Shown here: positions 52,308-62,964 of the stretch, one piece after another
Layout: each line of letters starts with the position of its first letter
How positions within the stretch are numbered: position 1 is the first letter of the stretch
Assembly (NCBI GenBank): GCA_016841965.1
Contig: JAEANN010000022.1
Coordinates: forward strand, 96,734-160,733
DNA length: 64,000 nucleotides
From: Candidatus Roseilinea mizusawaensis
GTDB lineage: Bacteria > Chloroflexota > Anaerolineae > J036 > Brachytrichaceae
Direction: 5' to 3'
Program-made: the position numbers and the translations under genes
Notes under the pieces: generated by a model
Databases searched by the model: none
What the model was told of the DNA's origin: nothing
The model's input: only the letters and a program-made list of their open reading frames with translations

Positions 52308-55300
52308 ATGTTGAAACATCTGGACATCACCCGTCGCCGCGTGCAGGCATTCACTGCCGCGTTACGACGTAATGTCTATCCGCAGCGCGCGCCGGTCACG
52401 TTGAGCGTATATTCCGCGCCGGATCGGATCCGCTACGAAGAAGCCTTGCGCGGAAATTATCGCCCGGCCCAGGTTGGCGAAACATTCGGGCCTTTGTGGT
52501 CTACACACTGGTTCAAGGTCGATCTCACGATTCCCGAAGCGTGGCAAGGCCAGGAAGTCCACCTGCTGTGGGACTCGACTTCCGAAGCCTGCGTGTGGCA
52601 GGACGGCCAGCCGATGCAAGGGCTGACCGGCGCAGCCGGCGAAGGCGGGCCGATCCGCTCTGAATATCGCCTCACCACATCCGCGCGCGGCGGGGAAAGC
52701 ATGACGCTCTATATCGAGATGGCCTGCAACGGCTTGTTTGGCGTGCCGCTGGGCAATGGCGACCCGCACGCCCGGCTGATGGGGCTGCTGCAACAGGCCG
52801 AGATTGCCGTGTTCGACCGCGAAGCGTGGGATTTGTTGTGGGACTATGTGATCATCGCCGACATGGCAGCGCATTTGCCGGCCAACACGCCGCGCGCCGG
52901 CCAGGCCCTGTGGGTGGCCAACCAGATGGCGAACACGATCCGCCTCGACGACCGCACCACGTGGGGAGCAGCGCGCCGGATCGCTGCCGAGTTCTTCAAA
53001 GCGCGCAACGGCGACGGCCAGCACAATCTGTCGGCGGTCGGCCACGCCCACATCGACACGGCCTGGCTATGGCCGCTGGCCGAAACACGGCGCAAGTGCT
53101 ACCGCACCTTCTCCACTGCCGTGCGCTACATGGACGACTATCCGTTCTACATCTTCGCCTGCTCGCAGGCGCAACAATGGGAGTGGATGAAGGAGCACTA
53201 TCCCGCGCTTTATGAAAAGATGAAGGCGAAGGCCAAAGCCGGCCAGTTCGTGCCCGCCGGCGGCACATGGGTCGAGCCGGATTGCAACATCCCCAGCGGC
53301 GAATCCCTGGTGCGCCAGTTTCTGTTCGGCCAACGCTTCTTCAAACAAGAGCTGGGCGTGACATGCACCGAGTTCTGGAATCCCGATGTGTTCGGCTATT
53401 CCGGCGCACTGCCGCAGATCATTCGCGGCGCGGGCATGAAATACTTTCTGACGCAAAAGCTGTCGTGGAACCAGTTCAACAAACCGACCAGCAGCACGTT
53501 CATCTGGGAGGGCATCGACGGCAGCCGGGTGCTGACGCATTTCCCGCCGGCAGACACCTACAACGCCATGATGAACGTCGAGGAAGTAGTGCGCAACGTG
53601 CGCGAGTTCAAAGATCACGAACGGGCCAACGAAAGCTACATGCTATTTGGCTTCGGTGATGGCGGCGGTGGACCGACGCCGGCCATGTTGGAACAACTGA
53701 AGCGCATGGGCGATGTAGACGGCCTGCCGCGCGTCCGGCCGCGCGCGCCGGCTGACTTCTTTACCCGCTGCGAGGCAGACATCAAAGAGCCACTGGTGTG
53801 GTCGGGCGAGTTGTACTTCGAGCTGCACCGCGGCACCTACACCACACAGGCGCGCAACAAACTGGGCAACCGGCGCAGCGAATTTCTGTTGCACGACGTG
53901 GAATTTCTGTGGGCGATCGTCAATGCCCTCACCCCTAACCCCTCTCCCACCGGGAGAGGGGAGCACTACCCCGCCGATGCGATCAATCGCCTGTGGAAGC
54001 TGGTGTTGCTCAATCAATTCCACGACATCATCCCCGGCTCGTCGATCCACGAGGTGTACGTCGATTCCGCCGCGCACTACGAAGAGATTTTGAGCCAGGC
54101 AGCCGTGCTGCGAGATGCGGCCATCGAGGCGCTTGCGCCGGGGGCCGCAACCGGCACTGAAAGCATGGCGCTGGCTGTAAACACGCTGAGCGCGCCGCGC
54201 ACCGAGGTGGTCGAGTTGCCGGAGGGATTCATGGGGGCGCAGCAAGCCGCCAACGGCAGGGCGCTGGGGGTTGTCAGCGCGCCGGCCTTGGGCTACAGCA
54301 TCGCCGCGCCGGGGGGCGCTGTCGATGCCCCGGTCACTGTCGGCGAGTCGAAAGACACCATCGTGCTGGAGAACGGTTTTGTGCGCGCCACGTTCGACCG
54401 CGCCGGCCATCTGCTCAGCCTGTTCGACAAGCGGGCCGGGCGCGAGGCCATCGAACCCGGCCAGCCGGGCAACCACTTCGTGCTGTTCGACGACAAGCCG
54501 CTCAACTGGGACGCTTGGGACGTGGACGTGTATCACCTGGAGAAGCGTTACGAGGATGGCATCGTGTGCAGGTGCGCGTGGGTGACCGAACAGGGGCCAC
54601 TGCGCGGCGCGATCGCCTTCGAATTCGCGTTGTCCGATAAGAGCACCCTCAAGCAGACCGTGTCGCTTTCGGCCACATCGGCGCGGCTCGACTTCCACAC
54701 CGAGATCGACTGGCACGAGCGCGAGGTATTCCTGAAGGTCGAGTTCCCGCTGGCCGTGCGCGCGCCCAATGCGACCTACGAGATTCAGTTCGGCCACTTG
54801 CAGCGCCCCACCCACTTCAACACGTCGTGGGACATGGCGCGCTTCGAAGTGAGCGCGCACAAGTGGGCCGACCTGTCGGAGCCGGACTTCGGCGTGGCGC
54901 TGCTGAACGACTGCAAGTATGGCTATGCCACACATGGCCATGTCATGCGATTGTCGCTCTTGCGCGCACCCATCTCGCCCGACCCGCTCGCCGACATCGG
55001 CGCGCATACGCTGACCTACGCGCTGTTGCCGCACGCCGGCCCGCCCCAGGCAGGTGGCGTGATCGAAGAGGGATATCGCCTGAACGCGCCGCTGATGGTG
55101 CGACCCAGCGCAGCGCAGCCGGCCAATGTCTCGTTTTTCCAGGTGTCCAAACCCAACGTGGTGATCGAGACGGTCAAAAAGGCCGAAGATTCAAACGCGA
55201 TCATCGTGCGCCTGTACGAGGCGCACGGCAAGCGCGGCACAGCGCGGTTGACCAGCCCGCTGCCGATCGTGGCCGCAGCGCACTGTAATCTACTCGAAGA

Positions 55301-55391
55301 GCAGGATGAACCGCTGGACTGGCAGGACGGCGGCGTGGCGTTTGCGGTGACGCCGTTCAAGATCGTGACACTGAAGCTGACGCTTGGCTAA
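52308..55391 (+). CDS. Alpha-mannosidase, GH38 family
   Basis: 1027 residues. An N-terminal beta domain (about 1-230) precedes the catalytic domain. SAVGHAHIDTAWLWPLAETR (about 243-262) has the zinc His and Asp, FWNPDVFGYSGALPQI carries the nucleophile Asp, and LLNQFHDIIPGSSIHEVY has the remaining zinc His/Asp. The C-terminal beta-sandwich domains follow (about 650-1027), with the DFHTEIDWHEREVFLKVEFP stretch typical of the family. The enzyme removes alpha-linked mannose, in bacteria mostly from taken-up oligosaccharides; there is no signal peptide. A palindromic repeat is inserted in frame at about residues 541-555 (ALTPNPSPTGRGEHY). It is a single gene. Confidence 0.95.
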   Translation: MLKHLDITRRRVQAFTAALRRNVYPQRAPVTLSVYSAPDRIRYEEALRGNYRPAQVGETFGPLWSTHWFKVDLTIPEAWQGQEVHLLWDSTSEACVWQDGQPMQGLTGAAGEGGPIRSEYRLTTSARGGESMTLYIEMACNGLFGVPLGNGDPHARLMGLLQQAEIAVFDREAWDLLWDYVIIADMAAHLPANTPRAGQALWVANQMANTIRLDDRTTWGAARRIAAEFFKARNGDGQHNLSAVGHAHIDTAWLWPLAETRRKCYRTFSTAVRYMDDYPFYIFACSQAQQWEWMKEHYPALYEKMKAKAKAGQFVPAGGTWVEPDCNIPSGESLVRQFLFGQRFFKQELGVTCTEFWNPDVFGYSGALPQIIRGAGMKYFLTQKLSWNQFNKPTSSTFIWEGIDGSRVLTHFPPADTYNAMMNVEEVVRNVREFKDHERANESYMLFGFGDGGGGPTPAMLEQLKRMGDVDGLPRVRPRAPADFFTRCEADIKEPLVWSGELYFELHRGTYTTQARNKLGNRRSEFLLHDVEFLWAIVNALTPNPSPTGRGEHYPADAINRLWKLVLLNQFHDIIPGSSIHEVYVDSAAHYEEILSQAAVLRDAAIEALAPGAATGTESMALAVNTLSAPRTEVVELPEGFMGAQQAANGRALGVVSAPALGYSIAAPGGAVDAPVTVGESKDTIVLENGFVRATFDRAGHLLSLFDKRAGREAIEPGQPGNHFVLFDDKPLNWDAWDVDVYHLEKRYEDGIVCRCAWVTEQGPLRGAIAFEFALSDKSTLKQTVSLSATSARLDFHTEIDWHEREVFLKVEFPLAVRAPNATYEIQFGHLQRPTHFNTSWDMARFEVSAHKWADLSEPDFGVALLNDCKYGYATHGHVMRLSLLRAPISPDPLADIGAHTLTYALLPHAGPPQAGGVIEEGYRLNAPLMVRPSAAQPANVSFFQVSKPNVVIETVKKAEDSNAIIVRLYEAHGKRGTARLTSPLPIVAAAHCNLLEEQDEPLDWQDGGVAFAVTPFKIVTLKLTLG
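53939..53961. repeat. REP-like palindrome inserted in the GH38 gene
   Basis: CCCCTCTCCC, loop acc, GGGAGAGGGG: a perfect 10-bp stem preceded by CCTCACCCCTAA. The sequence and its peptide (LTPNPSPTGRGE) match a palindromic element that turns up in many unrelated bacteria, usually between genes. Here it is in frame inside the catalytic-domain region. Confidence 0.85.
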
Positions 55392-55462
55392 GCCGTGGCG
55401 TGTTTGAGGGCTAAACGGCGATTACCCGGCTCGATGTGCGCCGGGTAATCGCCGGCGCGTGA

Positions 55463-55630
55463 CTAGATGGCGCGCGTTGCTGGTTGACGGGCGGTGACAT
55501 TGCACGCCGCGCGACATCGCTCTGAGCAATAGCGCACGCGATGCCAGGTGTTGCGCCATTTCTTGCGCCAGACAAAAGGCCGCCCGCACACGGGGCAGAC
55601 TTTGGCCGGCAAGTCACACTTCTTACGCAT
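55463..55630 (-). CDS. DUF2256 protein
   Basis: 55 residues from the ATG at 55630, which overlaps the previous gene's stop by 8 bp. The whole protein is the DUF2256 pattern: [20 protein letters not shown], then [20 protein letters not shown]. The four Cys (CPVC and C-SERC) probably bind one zinc ion. It is normally 40-60 residues long and of unknown function. It is the last gene of a minus-strand group with the GyrI-like and NTF2-like genes. Confidence 0.93.
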   Translation of the reverse strand: MRKKCDLPAKVCPVCGRPFVWRKKWRNTWHRVRYCSERCRAACNVTARQPATRAI

Positions 55631-56090
55631 TCTCATAACGCACCGGCACGCAAAAATCCATTGTTTCGGCCCAGTAGACCTCGCAGGTTGGGCGCGTGGG
55701 GTCGATCTGCCAGGCTGCGGCAGGAACAACTTCTTGAAAGAAGCGCCCAATGGTCTGGCCGATCACGTTGGACTGCTTCTGGATGCGCAAAACTGCGTAC
55801 AGCCCGCCCGGCAGGGTTTGAATGCCCATCTCCGGCGAGTTATCCGGCGCGTCATCCGGGATTGGAATACAGCATTGGTACGCCTGCAGCCGGCCATCTG
55901 CAACCTCGGCAATGCCGATTGCGGGCACTCTGGCCGGGTCGCTGCCGTAACGCTGCGCCCATTCCTTGACCCGGTCAAAGTGGCTGCGAATGACCGGATC
56001 TGGGTCGCCCTCGGGCCGGCACACGAGAAACGTCACCCGCCGGGCCGGCAGATTTTCGAGCGAAACCTGAAGAGGAGGCAAGTGATCCAT
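55623..56090 (-). CDS. GyrI-like small-molecule-binding protein
   Basis: 155 residues from the ATG at 56090. The pattern [20 protein letters not shown] at the start, [20 protein letters not shown] in the middle and [18 protein letters not shown] towards the end fits the GyrI-like/SOUL-type ligand-binding fold (as in AraC effector domains and SbmC). There is no DNA-binding domain. Such proteins bind drugs or hydrophobic molecules. It overlaps the DUF2256 gene by 8 bp and follows the NTF2-like gene after 31 bp. Confidence 0.82.
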   Translation of the reverse strand: MDHLPPLQVSLENLPARRVTFLVCRPEGDPDPVIRSHFDRVKEWAQRYGSDPARVPAIGIAEVADGRLQAYQCCIPIPDDAPDNSPEMGIQTLPGGLYAVLRIQKQSNVIGQTIGRFFQEVVPAAAWQIDPTRPTCEVYWAETMDFCVPVRYENA

Positions 56091-56121
56091 AGACAAATAC
56101 TCTCAGCGGGCCTAATCGAAC

Positions 56122-56505
56122 CTAACCCTTGACGTAGGCAAATTTCTCCAGAATGAGACCGGCCCACACCCGGAACACATCGACGCCGCGCACATGGCCC
56201 TCGCGTCCTGCCGCGTCGACCCAACGATAGCACCAGCGCATCACACACCGCTCGCCGAAACCAAAAATCTCCTCGATGTCAATGTGCGCCTGGGGAGATG
56301 CGCGGAAGAAGTCCTGCCAGAAGCCGGTCACGGTTTCCTTCCCCGCGTATGTCGCGCCATCGGGAGCCGGCGCCGTGTTCTCGAACACACAATCGTCGCT
56401 CATCATTTGCATCATGCCGGCCACGTCGTGGCGGTTGAAGGCTTCGTTGAACGCCAACACGACCCGCATCGCCGATTCAACTTTTGACAGACGCGCCGGA
56501 CACAT
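56122..56505 (-). CDS. NTF2/SnoaL-like protein
   Basis: 127 residues from the ATG at 56505, with AAGGAGG eleven bases upstream. The cone-shaped NTF2 fold is indicated by VVLAFNEAFNRHDVAGMMQM, CVFENTAPAPDGATYAGKET and FWQDFFRASPQAHIDIEEIF. This is the SnoaL-like group ('polyketide cyclase-like'), whose members have many roles; no active-site residues can be fixed. It is the first gene of the three-gene minus-strand group and divergent from mtnA. Confidence 0.83.
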   Translation of the reverse strand: MCPARLSKVESAMRVVLAFNEAFNRHDVAGMMQMMSDDCVFENTAPAPDGATYAGKETVTGFWQDFFRASPQAHIDIEEIFGFGERCVMRWCYRWVDAAGREGHVRGVDVFRVWAGLILEKFAYVKG

Positions 56506-56611
56506 CAGATGGGCGACCTCCTTTCCGCGTTTATCCGCGTTTACAATCATACTATTCCGCGACGCCGGCGTCGGCGCATTCGGCCCAATCGCCGCCCGAC
56601 TTACAATACCC

Positions 56612-56639
56612 CATACGCCATACGCAATACGCAACACGT
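56612..56639. repeat. Heptamer repeat before mtnA (MATACGC-type, 4 units)
   Basis: CATACGC, CATACGC, AATACGC and a degenerate fourth unit (AACACGT) in phase, ending 11 bases before the mtnA ATG. Confidence 0.7.
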
Positions 56640-56650
56640 TTCACCCAACC

Positions 56651-57742
56651 ATGCCAGTCAAAACCATCGAATGGGTCGGCGGCCCGGACGGCACAGCCCG
56701 GCTGATCGACCAGACGCTCCTGCCAACCGAATTGAAGTATCTCGACGTGAGCGATGTCGAGACGATGTGGGACGCCATCAAGGTGCTGCGCATTCGCGGC
56801 GCGCCGGCCATCGGCATTGCGGCCGCGTTCGGTCTGTATCTGGCCGTGCGCAATACCCGGGCCGGCGACTACGCAACTTTCAAAACCGAGTTGGATCGCG
56901 CCGCGCAGTATCTGGCCGGTTCGCGCCCCACCGCCGTCAATCTTTTCTGGGCGCTCAAACGCATTCAGGATCTGGTCGCTGCGCACGCAGACGAGCCTGT
57001 GCCGGCGGTGAAGCAACACATCCTGAGCGAAGCGCTGCGCATGATCGACGAGGACAACGCCGTATGCCGGGCAATCGGCGAATACGGTTTGGAGCTGCTT
57101 GCGTCTGCCGGCTTGCCGGGTCAAGCCAGCGGCTTGACCTACAGGATACTCACGCACTGCAACGCCGGCGGCCTGGCGACGGCGCAATGGGGCACGGCGC
57201 TCGCGCCGGTGTATGTCGCTGCCGAGCGCGGCATACCAGTGCATGTGTACGCCGACGAAACGCGGCCCTTGCTGCAGGGCGCGCGCATCACGGCGTGGGA
57301 GTTGCAACAGGCCGGCGTGCCGGTCACGCTCATCACCGACAATATGGCCGCAACGGTGATGGCGCAGGGCAAGATCGACGCTGTGATCGTCGGCACAGAT
57401 CGCGTTGCGGCCAACGGCGATGTGGCCAACAAGATCGGCACGCTGGGCGTCGCCATTCTGGCCAAAGAATTCAACGTGCCGTTCTACGTCGCCGCACCCA
57501 CCTCGTCCATCGACATGAGCCTGGCGTCGGGCGAACTGATCCCGATCGAGGAACGCAAGCCAGAGGAGGTGACCGAGGGCTTTGGCCGGCGCACCGCGCC
57601 GCCGGGCGTGCGCGTGTACAACCCCGCCTTCGATGTGACGCCCAATCGCTATGTGACCGCGCTCATCACCGAAAAGGGCGTGTTGCGACCGCCCCTGGGC
57701 GCATCGCTGGCCAATCTTTTTAAGAGCGCAACTTCAGGTTAG
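56651..57742 (+). CDS. mtnA: S-methyl-5-thioribose-1-phosphate isomerase
   Basis: 363 residues from the ATG at 56651. The frame is open upstream, but that stretch is a shadow of the NTF2-like gene. MtnA turns methylthioribose-1-phosphate into methylthioribulose-1-phosphate in methionine salvage. Motifs are IKVLRIRGAPAIGIAAAFGL (about 48-67), ILTHCNAGGLATAQWGTALA with the catalytic Cys, VYADETRPLLQGARITAWEL, TDNMAATVM, VGTDRVAANGDVANKIGT with the catalytic Asp, and PFYVAAPTSSID. No other salvage gene is near. The adjacent hydrolase (54 bp) may be in the same transcript. Confidence 0.96.
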   Translation: MPVKTIEWVGGPDGTARLIDQTLLPTELKYLDVSDVETMWDAIKVLRIRGAPAIGIAAAFGLYLAVRNTRAGDYATFKTELDRAAQYLAGSRPTAVNLFWALKRIQDLVAAHADEPVPAVKQHILSEALRMIDEDNAVCRAIGEYGLELLASAGLPGQASGLTYRILTHCNAGGLATAQWGTALAPVYVAAERGIPVHVYADETRPLLQGARITAWELQQAGVPVTLITDNMAATVMAQGKIDAVIVGTDRVAANGDVANKIGTLGVAILAKEFNVPFYVAAPTSSIDMSLASGELIPIEERKPEEVTEGFGRRTAPPGVRVYNPAFDVTPNRYVTALITEKGVLRPPLGASLANLFKSATSG

Positions 57743-57796
57743 GATCAAGTGTCGCAAGCGATATCGGCAATCAACCACCCAAAATCGGAAATCGAA

Positions 57797-58612
57797 ATGG
57801 CAAACGCTTATCCCGTTCTCAATGCCACCGAACAGGCAATCTCGTTTGAAAACCAGGAACAGCGGCTGTGGGGCATGCTGCACCTGCCGCACGGCGACGG
57901 CCCCCACCCCGCCGTGATGCTGCTGCACGGGCTGACCAGCTCGCGCATCGAGTCGCACCGTTTCTATGTTCACCTGGCGCGGGCGCTGGCTGCGCGCGGC
58001 ATCGCCGTCCTGCGCTTTGACTTTCGCGGCAGCGGCGACAGCGAGGGCGAGTTTCAGGACATGACCGTGCCCGGCGAACTGAGCGATGCCAAAGCCGGCC
58101 TGGACTGGATGGTCGCCCACCCGGCGTTAGACAGCGCGCGCCTGGGCGTGGCCGGCGTCAGCATGGGCGGCATGGTGGCCGCACAACTGGCCGGGCGCAA
58201 TCCCAGCCTGATTCGTGGGCTGGCCCTGCTCTCGGCCCTGGCCGACCCGGCGTTATTTGCCACGGCTGCACAACAAACAGCCGATCAAACCGGCGAATCG
58301 CCGCTGGAAGCGCTGGCCCGCGACGGCTATCTACTGCTGTGGGGGTATCCACTCGGCATGAGTTTTGTGCAAACCATCTTTGAGCAGAAGCCGGTCGAGG
58401 ATGTCAAACGCTTTCGCGGTCGTGTTTTGATTGTGCACGGCAGCGGCGACCCTACGGTGCCGGTGCAGCACGCCGACATGTACAAAGAGGCGCTGGGCGA
58501 TCGGGCAACGCTGCACAAGCTAGACAACAAGACACACGTGTTCGACGAGCCGCCGGCCGAGCGACAGGCGATTGAACTGATCGTGAGCTGGTTCAAAGAA
58601 GTGCTCCAATAA
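57797..58612 (+). CDS. Alpha/beta hydrolase
   Basis: 271 residues from the ATG at 57797; the frame starts earlier (GTG at 57749) but that part is an AAATCGG-like repeat. The fold is clear: MLLHGLTSSRIESHRFYVHL gives the oxyanion strand, FDFRGSGDSEGE the next loop, GVAGVSMGGMVAAQLAG the nucleophile elbow (Ser about 121), VHGSGDPTVPVQHADMY the Asp and DNKTHVFDEPPAE the His. It is a cytoplasmic carboxylesterase-like enzyme of the BAAT/acylaminopeptidase-like type; the substrate is unknown. Confidence 0.87.
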   Translation: MANAYPVLNATEQAISFENQEQRLWGMLHLPHGDGPHPAVMLLHGLTSSRIESHRFYVHLARALAARGIAVLRFDFRGSGDSEGEFQDMTVPGELSDAKAGLDWMVAHPALDSARLGVAGVSMGGMVAAQLAGRNPSLIRGLALLSALADPALFATAAQQTADQTGESPLEALARDGYLLLWGYPLGMSFVQTIFEQKPVEDVKRFRGRVLIVHGSGDPTVPVQHADMYKEALGDRATLHKLDNKTHVFDEPPAERQAIELIVSWFKEVLQ

Positions 58613-58643
58613 CACCAGGCGATAACGCCGGCGGCTCTCTGGT

Positions 58644-59840
58644 ATGGGGCGCTACGACTACATCATGGCCGGGGCGGGAGCAGCCGGCCTCAGCTTGACC
58701 TATCACCTCATTCAAGCCGGCCTGGGCGATCGGCGCATCCTGCTGATTGACCAGTCGCCCAAAACGGCCAACGACCGCACCTGGTGTTTCTGGGAAACTG
58801 GTGACGGCGTGTATGAGCCAATTGTCTTTCGACGCTGGCGCCAGGTGGCTTTTTACAGCGAGCACTTTTCACGCGCGCTCGACCTCGACCCGTATTGCTA
58901 CAAGATGATTCGGGGGGCGGACTTCTATCGCTTTGTGGATGAGGCGTTGGCAAGCCGGCCCAACATTGCGCGCCGTTTTGGCACAATTGAGCGCATCGAA
59001 GATCACGCCGACGGCGCGACGGTCTATGTGAACGGCGCAGCCTATCATGGCGAGTGGGTGTTCAACAGCATCCCGCCGCAGATAGTGGGCGGAAACACAG
59101 ATGGCGGATACCATCGCCTGCTGCAACACTTCGCCGGCTGGGTGGTGGTCGCGCCGCAGCCGGCATTCGATCCCGCCGCTGCGACGCTGATGGATTTTCG
59201 CATCGCGCAACAGGGCGAGTGCCGTTTTTGCTATGTGCTGCCCTTCGACGAGCGCCGCGCGTTGGTGGAGTTCACAGTGTTCTCGGCGCGCCTGCTGCCG
59301 CGCGCGGAATACGATCAGCAGATCAAAGCTTACCTGCGCGACTTCCTGCGTCTGCCGGCCTACGAGATCGAGCATGAAGAATTCGGCGTCATCCCGATGA
59401 CCGACGCCCCGTTCGAGACATTCCCTGGCCGGCGCGTGGTAAACATCGGCACGGCCGGCGGCTGCGCCAAGCCCTCCACCGGCTACACCTTCCTGCGCAT
59501 CCAGCAACAGGCGCAGCGCATTGTCCACGCGCTACAAACAACCGGCCGGCCGCGCTATTGCGTCTCGCCTTTTCAGCGCCGCTTCGGGTTGTATGACAGC
59601 GTGCTGCTGAACATCCTGGACACCGGGCGCTACCCTGCGCCGCGCGTGTTTGGCGACCTGTTCGCGCGCAATCCCGCCCCGCGCGTGCTGAGCTTTCTGG
59701 ACGAAAGCACACACGTGTTTCAAGAGCTGGGGGTGCTGGCAAGCACCTACTACCCGCCGTTTATCGCGGCGACGCTGGATGTGACGCTGGGCCGGCTGTG
59801 GCGGCGACTCGTCGGGCAACTCCGCCAAAACATGCATTGA
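58644..59840 (+). CDS. crtY: Lycopene cyclase, CrtY type
   Basis: 398 residues. The N-terminal dinucleotide motif is YIMAGAGAAGLSLTYHLIQA (about 7-26). The CrtY hallmark NDRTWCFWETGD lies at about 43-54. Further family parts are VFNSIPPQ, LMDFRIAQQGECRFCYVLPF, LVEFTVFS, GVIPMTDAPF and GTAGGCAKPSTGYTF. The enzyme closes the ends of lycopene to beta rings, using reduced FAD without net redox change. No other carotenoid gene (crtB, crtI) is in this window. It is 31 bp after the hydrolase and may be in one transcript with it. Confidence 0.93.
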   Translation: MGRYDYIMAGAGAAGLSLTYHLIQAGLGDRRILLIDQSPKTANDRTWCFWETGDGVYEPIVFRRWRQVAFYSEHFSRALDLDPYCYKMIRGADFYRFVDEALASRPNIARRFGTIERIEDHADGATVYVNGAAYHGEWVFNSIPPQIVGGNTDGGYHRLLQHFAGWVVVAPQPAFDPAAATLMDFRIAQQGECRFCYVLPFDERRALVEFTVFSARLLPRAEYDQQIKAYLRDFLRLPAYEIEHEEFGVIPMTDAPFETFPGRRVVNIGTAGGCAKPSTGYTFLRIQQQAQRIVHALQTTGRPRYCVSPFQRRFGLYDSVLLNILDTGRYPAPRVFGDLFARNPAPRVLSFLDESTHVFQELGVLASTYYPPFIAATLDVTLGRLWRRLVGQLRQNMH

Positions 59841-59920
59841 TCAGATGCCACATCTGGCTACCCGACACATTTGAAAACAGCGACTGATTGCCTGTGCGCC
59901 GCTTGCCGGCTCGTCGCGCG

Positions 59921-59972
59921 GCGCGAGGACGCGGCGCGAGGACGCGGCGCGAGGACGCGGCGCGAGGACGCG
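59921..59972. repeat. 13-bp perfect tandem repeat (GCGCGAGGACGCG x4)
   Basis: Four identical copies, followed by GCGCCAGAGCG. The same core word occurs once at 51.3 kb. It lies in the gap between crtY and typA (59841-60132), together with the typA promoter. Confidence 0.95.
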
Positions 59973-60047
59973 GCGCCAGAGCGAATTGTTCCTTTACGAG
60001 GATGGCGGCTGGGTAACTCTGTGTTGACCGCCGAAAGCGCGCCGGCC

Positions 60048-60056
60048 TGATACAAT
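60048..60056 (+). promoter_or_regulatory. typA promoter, extended -10 (TGATACAAT)
   Basis: TG-A-TACAAT about 75 bases before the typA ATG. TTGACC upstream is 21 bases away and too far for a normal -35. Confidence 0.55.
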
Positions 60057-60132
60057 ACTGCCTCGTTCACCTTCGTATACCAACCGATTCTCAGCGCGCG
60101 TCCCGCACGGGACGCGCGCGCATGTCACAGCC

Positions 60133-61983
<1,851 letters not shown>

Positions 61984-61986
61984 CTG

Positions 61987-62739
61987 TCAACCGGCTTTGA
62001 AATCGCGCGGCCTGCGCTGTCGCATGACCTCGAAGGCCAGCACGGCAGTCGCCGAAGCGGTATCGAGCGCTTGCGGAAAAGCTCGGCCATAGGGGACGCG
62101 CAGACGAATGTCGGCCTGCTCCAAGAGGCTTTTGTGAATGCCGCGTTTCTCGCCGCCGATGAGCAGGAAAAGCGGGCCGGCCAGATCAGCCTCGTAGATC
62201 GGCCGCGCACGCTTGGCAGTGGCGCAGGCGATGGTCAAGCCGCGCGCGCGAAAGAGACGCACCGCTTGCTGGGGATCATCGGCCACAGCGACGGGGATCA
62301 ACTCAGAAGCGCCGGCGGAGGCGCGCGCGACTGTGCCGGCGGCAGACATCCAGTTGCGCGCGCGCAGCACCAGCCCGTGCACGCCGGCGGCGTATAACGA
62401 GCGCACTGCCGAGCCAAAGTTGAAGGGGTCTTCGATGCCGTCCAGCATGGCGATGAAGGGGCGTGCGACATCGCGGCCCAGCTCTGCCAGCGGCGCAAAT
62501 CGCCGCTCGCCCACAATGGCCAGCACACCGCCGTGCGTTGTGCCCTGCGCCAGCGCGTCGATCTCGGCGCGCTCTTTGCGCGTCACGTTTGCACCAATGG
62601 ATCGGGCAGCCTGTTCCAGGCGCAGGGCGCGTGCATCCCAGCGATCTTTGGCAAGGATCAGCGCGTGGATAGGCCGGCTGCGCGCGGCAAATGCGGCTTC
62701 GATGGAGATGTAACCTTCAAGAATGGCTTGTTCGGACAT
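61987..62739 (-). CDS. SpoU/TrmH-family RNA methyltransferase (RlmB-like)
   Basis: 250 residues from the ATG at 62739. The N-terminal part (about 1-80) is a small L30-like substrate domain. The SPOUT knot follows with motif 1 LDGIEDPFNFGSAVRSLYAA, motif 2 LFLLIGGEKRGIHKSLLEQA and motif 3 VPYGRAFPQALDTASATAVL. Motif 1 Arg and motif 3 residues match 2'-O-ribose methyltransferases of 23S rRNA or tRNA. The exact target base is not readable. It is convergent with typA and divergent from the tRNA-Gly gene. Confidence 0.9.
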   Translation of the reverse strand: MSEQAILEGYISIEAAFAARSRPIHALILAKDRWDARALRLEQAARSIGANVTRKERAEIDALAQGTTHGGVLAIVGERRFAPLAELGRDVARPFIAMLDGIEDPFNFGSAVRSLYAAGVHGLVLRARNWMSAAGTVARASAGASELIPVAVADDPQQAVRLFRARGLTIACATAKRARPIYEADLAGPLFLLIGGEKRGIHKSLLEQADIRLRVPYGRAFPQALDTASATAVLAFEVMRQRRPRDFKAG

Positions 62740-62784
62740 GTCGCGCGCGGAGTGTATCATCAGATGATGCTAAAATTGCGCCGC

Positions 62785-62856
62785 GCGGGTGTAGCTGAGT
62801 GGTACAGCGTCTGCCTTCCAAGCAGAAGATCGCGGGTTCGAATCCCGTCGCCCGCT
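62785..62856 (+). tRNA. tRNA-Gly (anticodon TCC)
   Basis: 72 bases. The acceptor GCGGGTG pairs with CGCCCGC (one G-U), discriminator T. The anticodon arm is CTGC-CTTCCAA-GCAG with TCC in the loop; the T-arm CGGGTTCGAATCCCG is standard. CCA is not encoded. Confidence 0.96.
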
Positions 62857-62861
62857 CTAAA

Positions 62862-62913
62862 AATTGAGCCATTGGGTCGGCCAGCCTGCCCTTGTTGACC
62901 CAATGGCTCAATT
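62862..62913. terminator. Perfect 17-bp inverted repeat after tRNA-Gly
   Basis: AATTGAGCCATTGGGTC (62862-62878) and GACCCAATGGCTCAATT (62897-62913) around an 18-base loop. It probably ends tRNA transcription, though the T-run is on the minus-strand side, so it may instead be a small inverted-repeat element. Confidence 0.6.
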
Positions 62914-62964
62914 GTCAACCCTGAATGACCAATCGTTGAATCGTTAAGCGCCCGGTTTCCTGCC

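Noticed and set aside
53643..55034. 463-codon open frame opposite the GH38 gene
   Set aside because: It shadows the mannosidase in reverse; high GC keeps antisense frames open in this genome.
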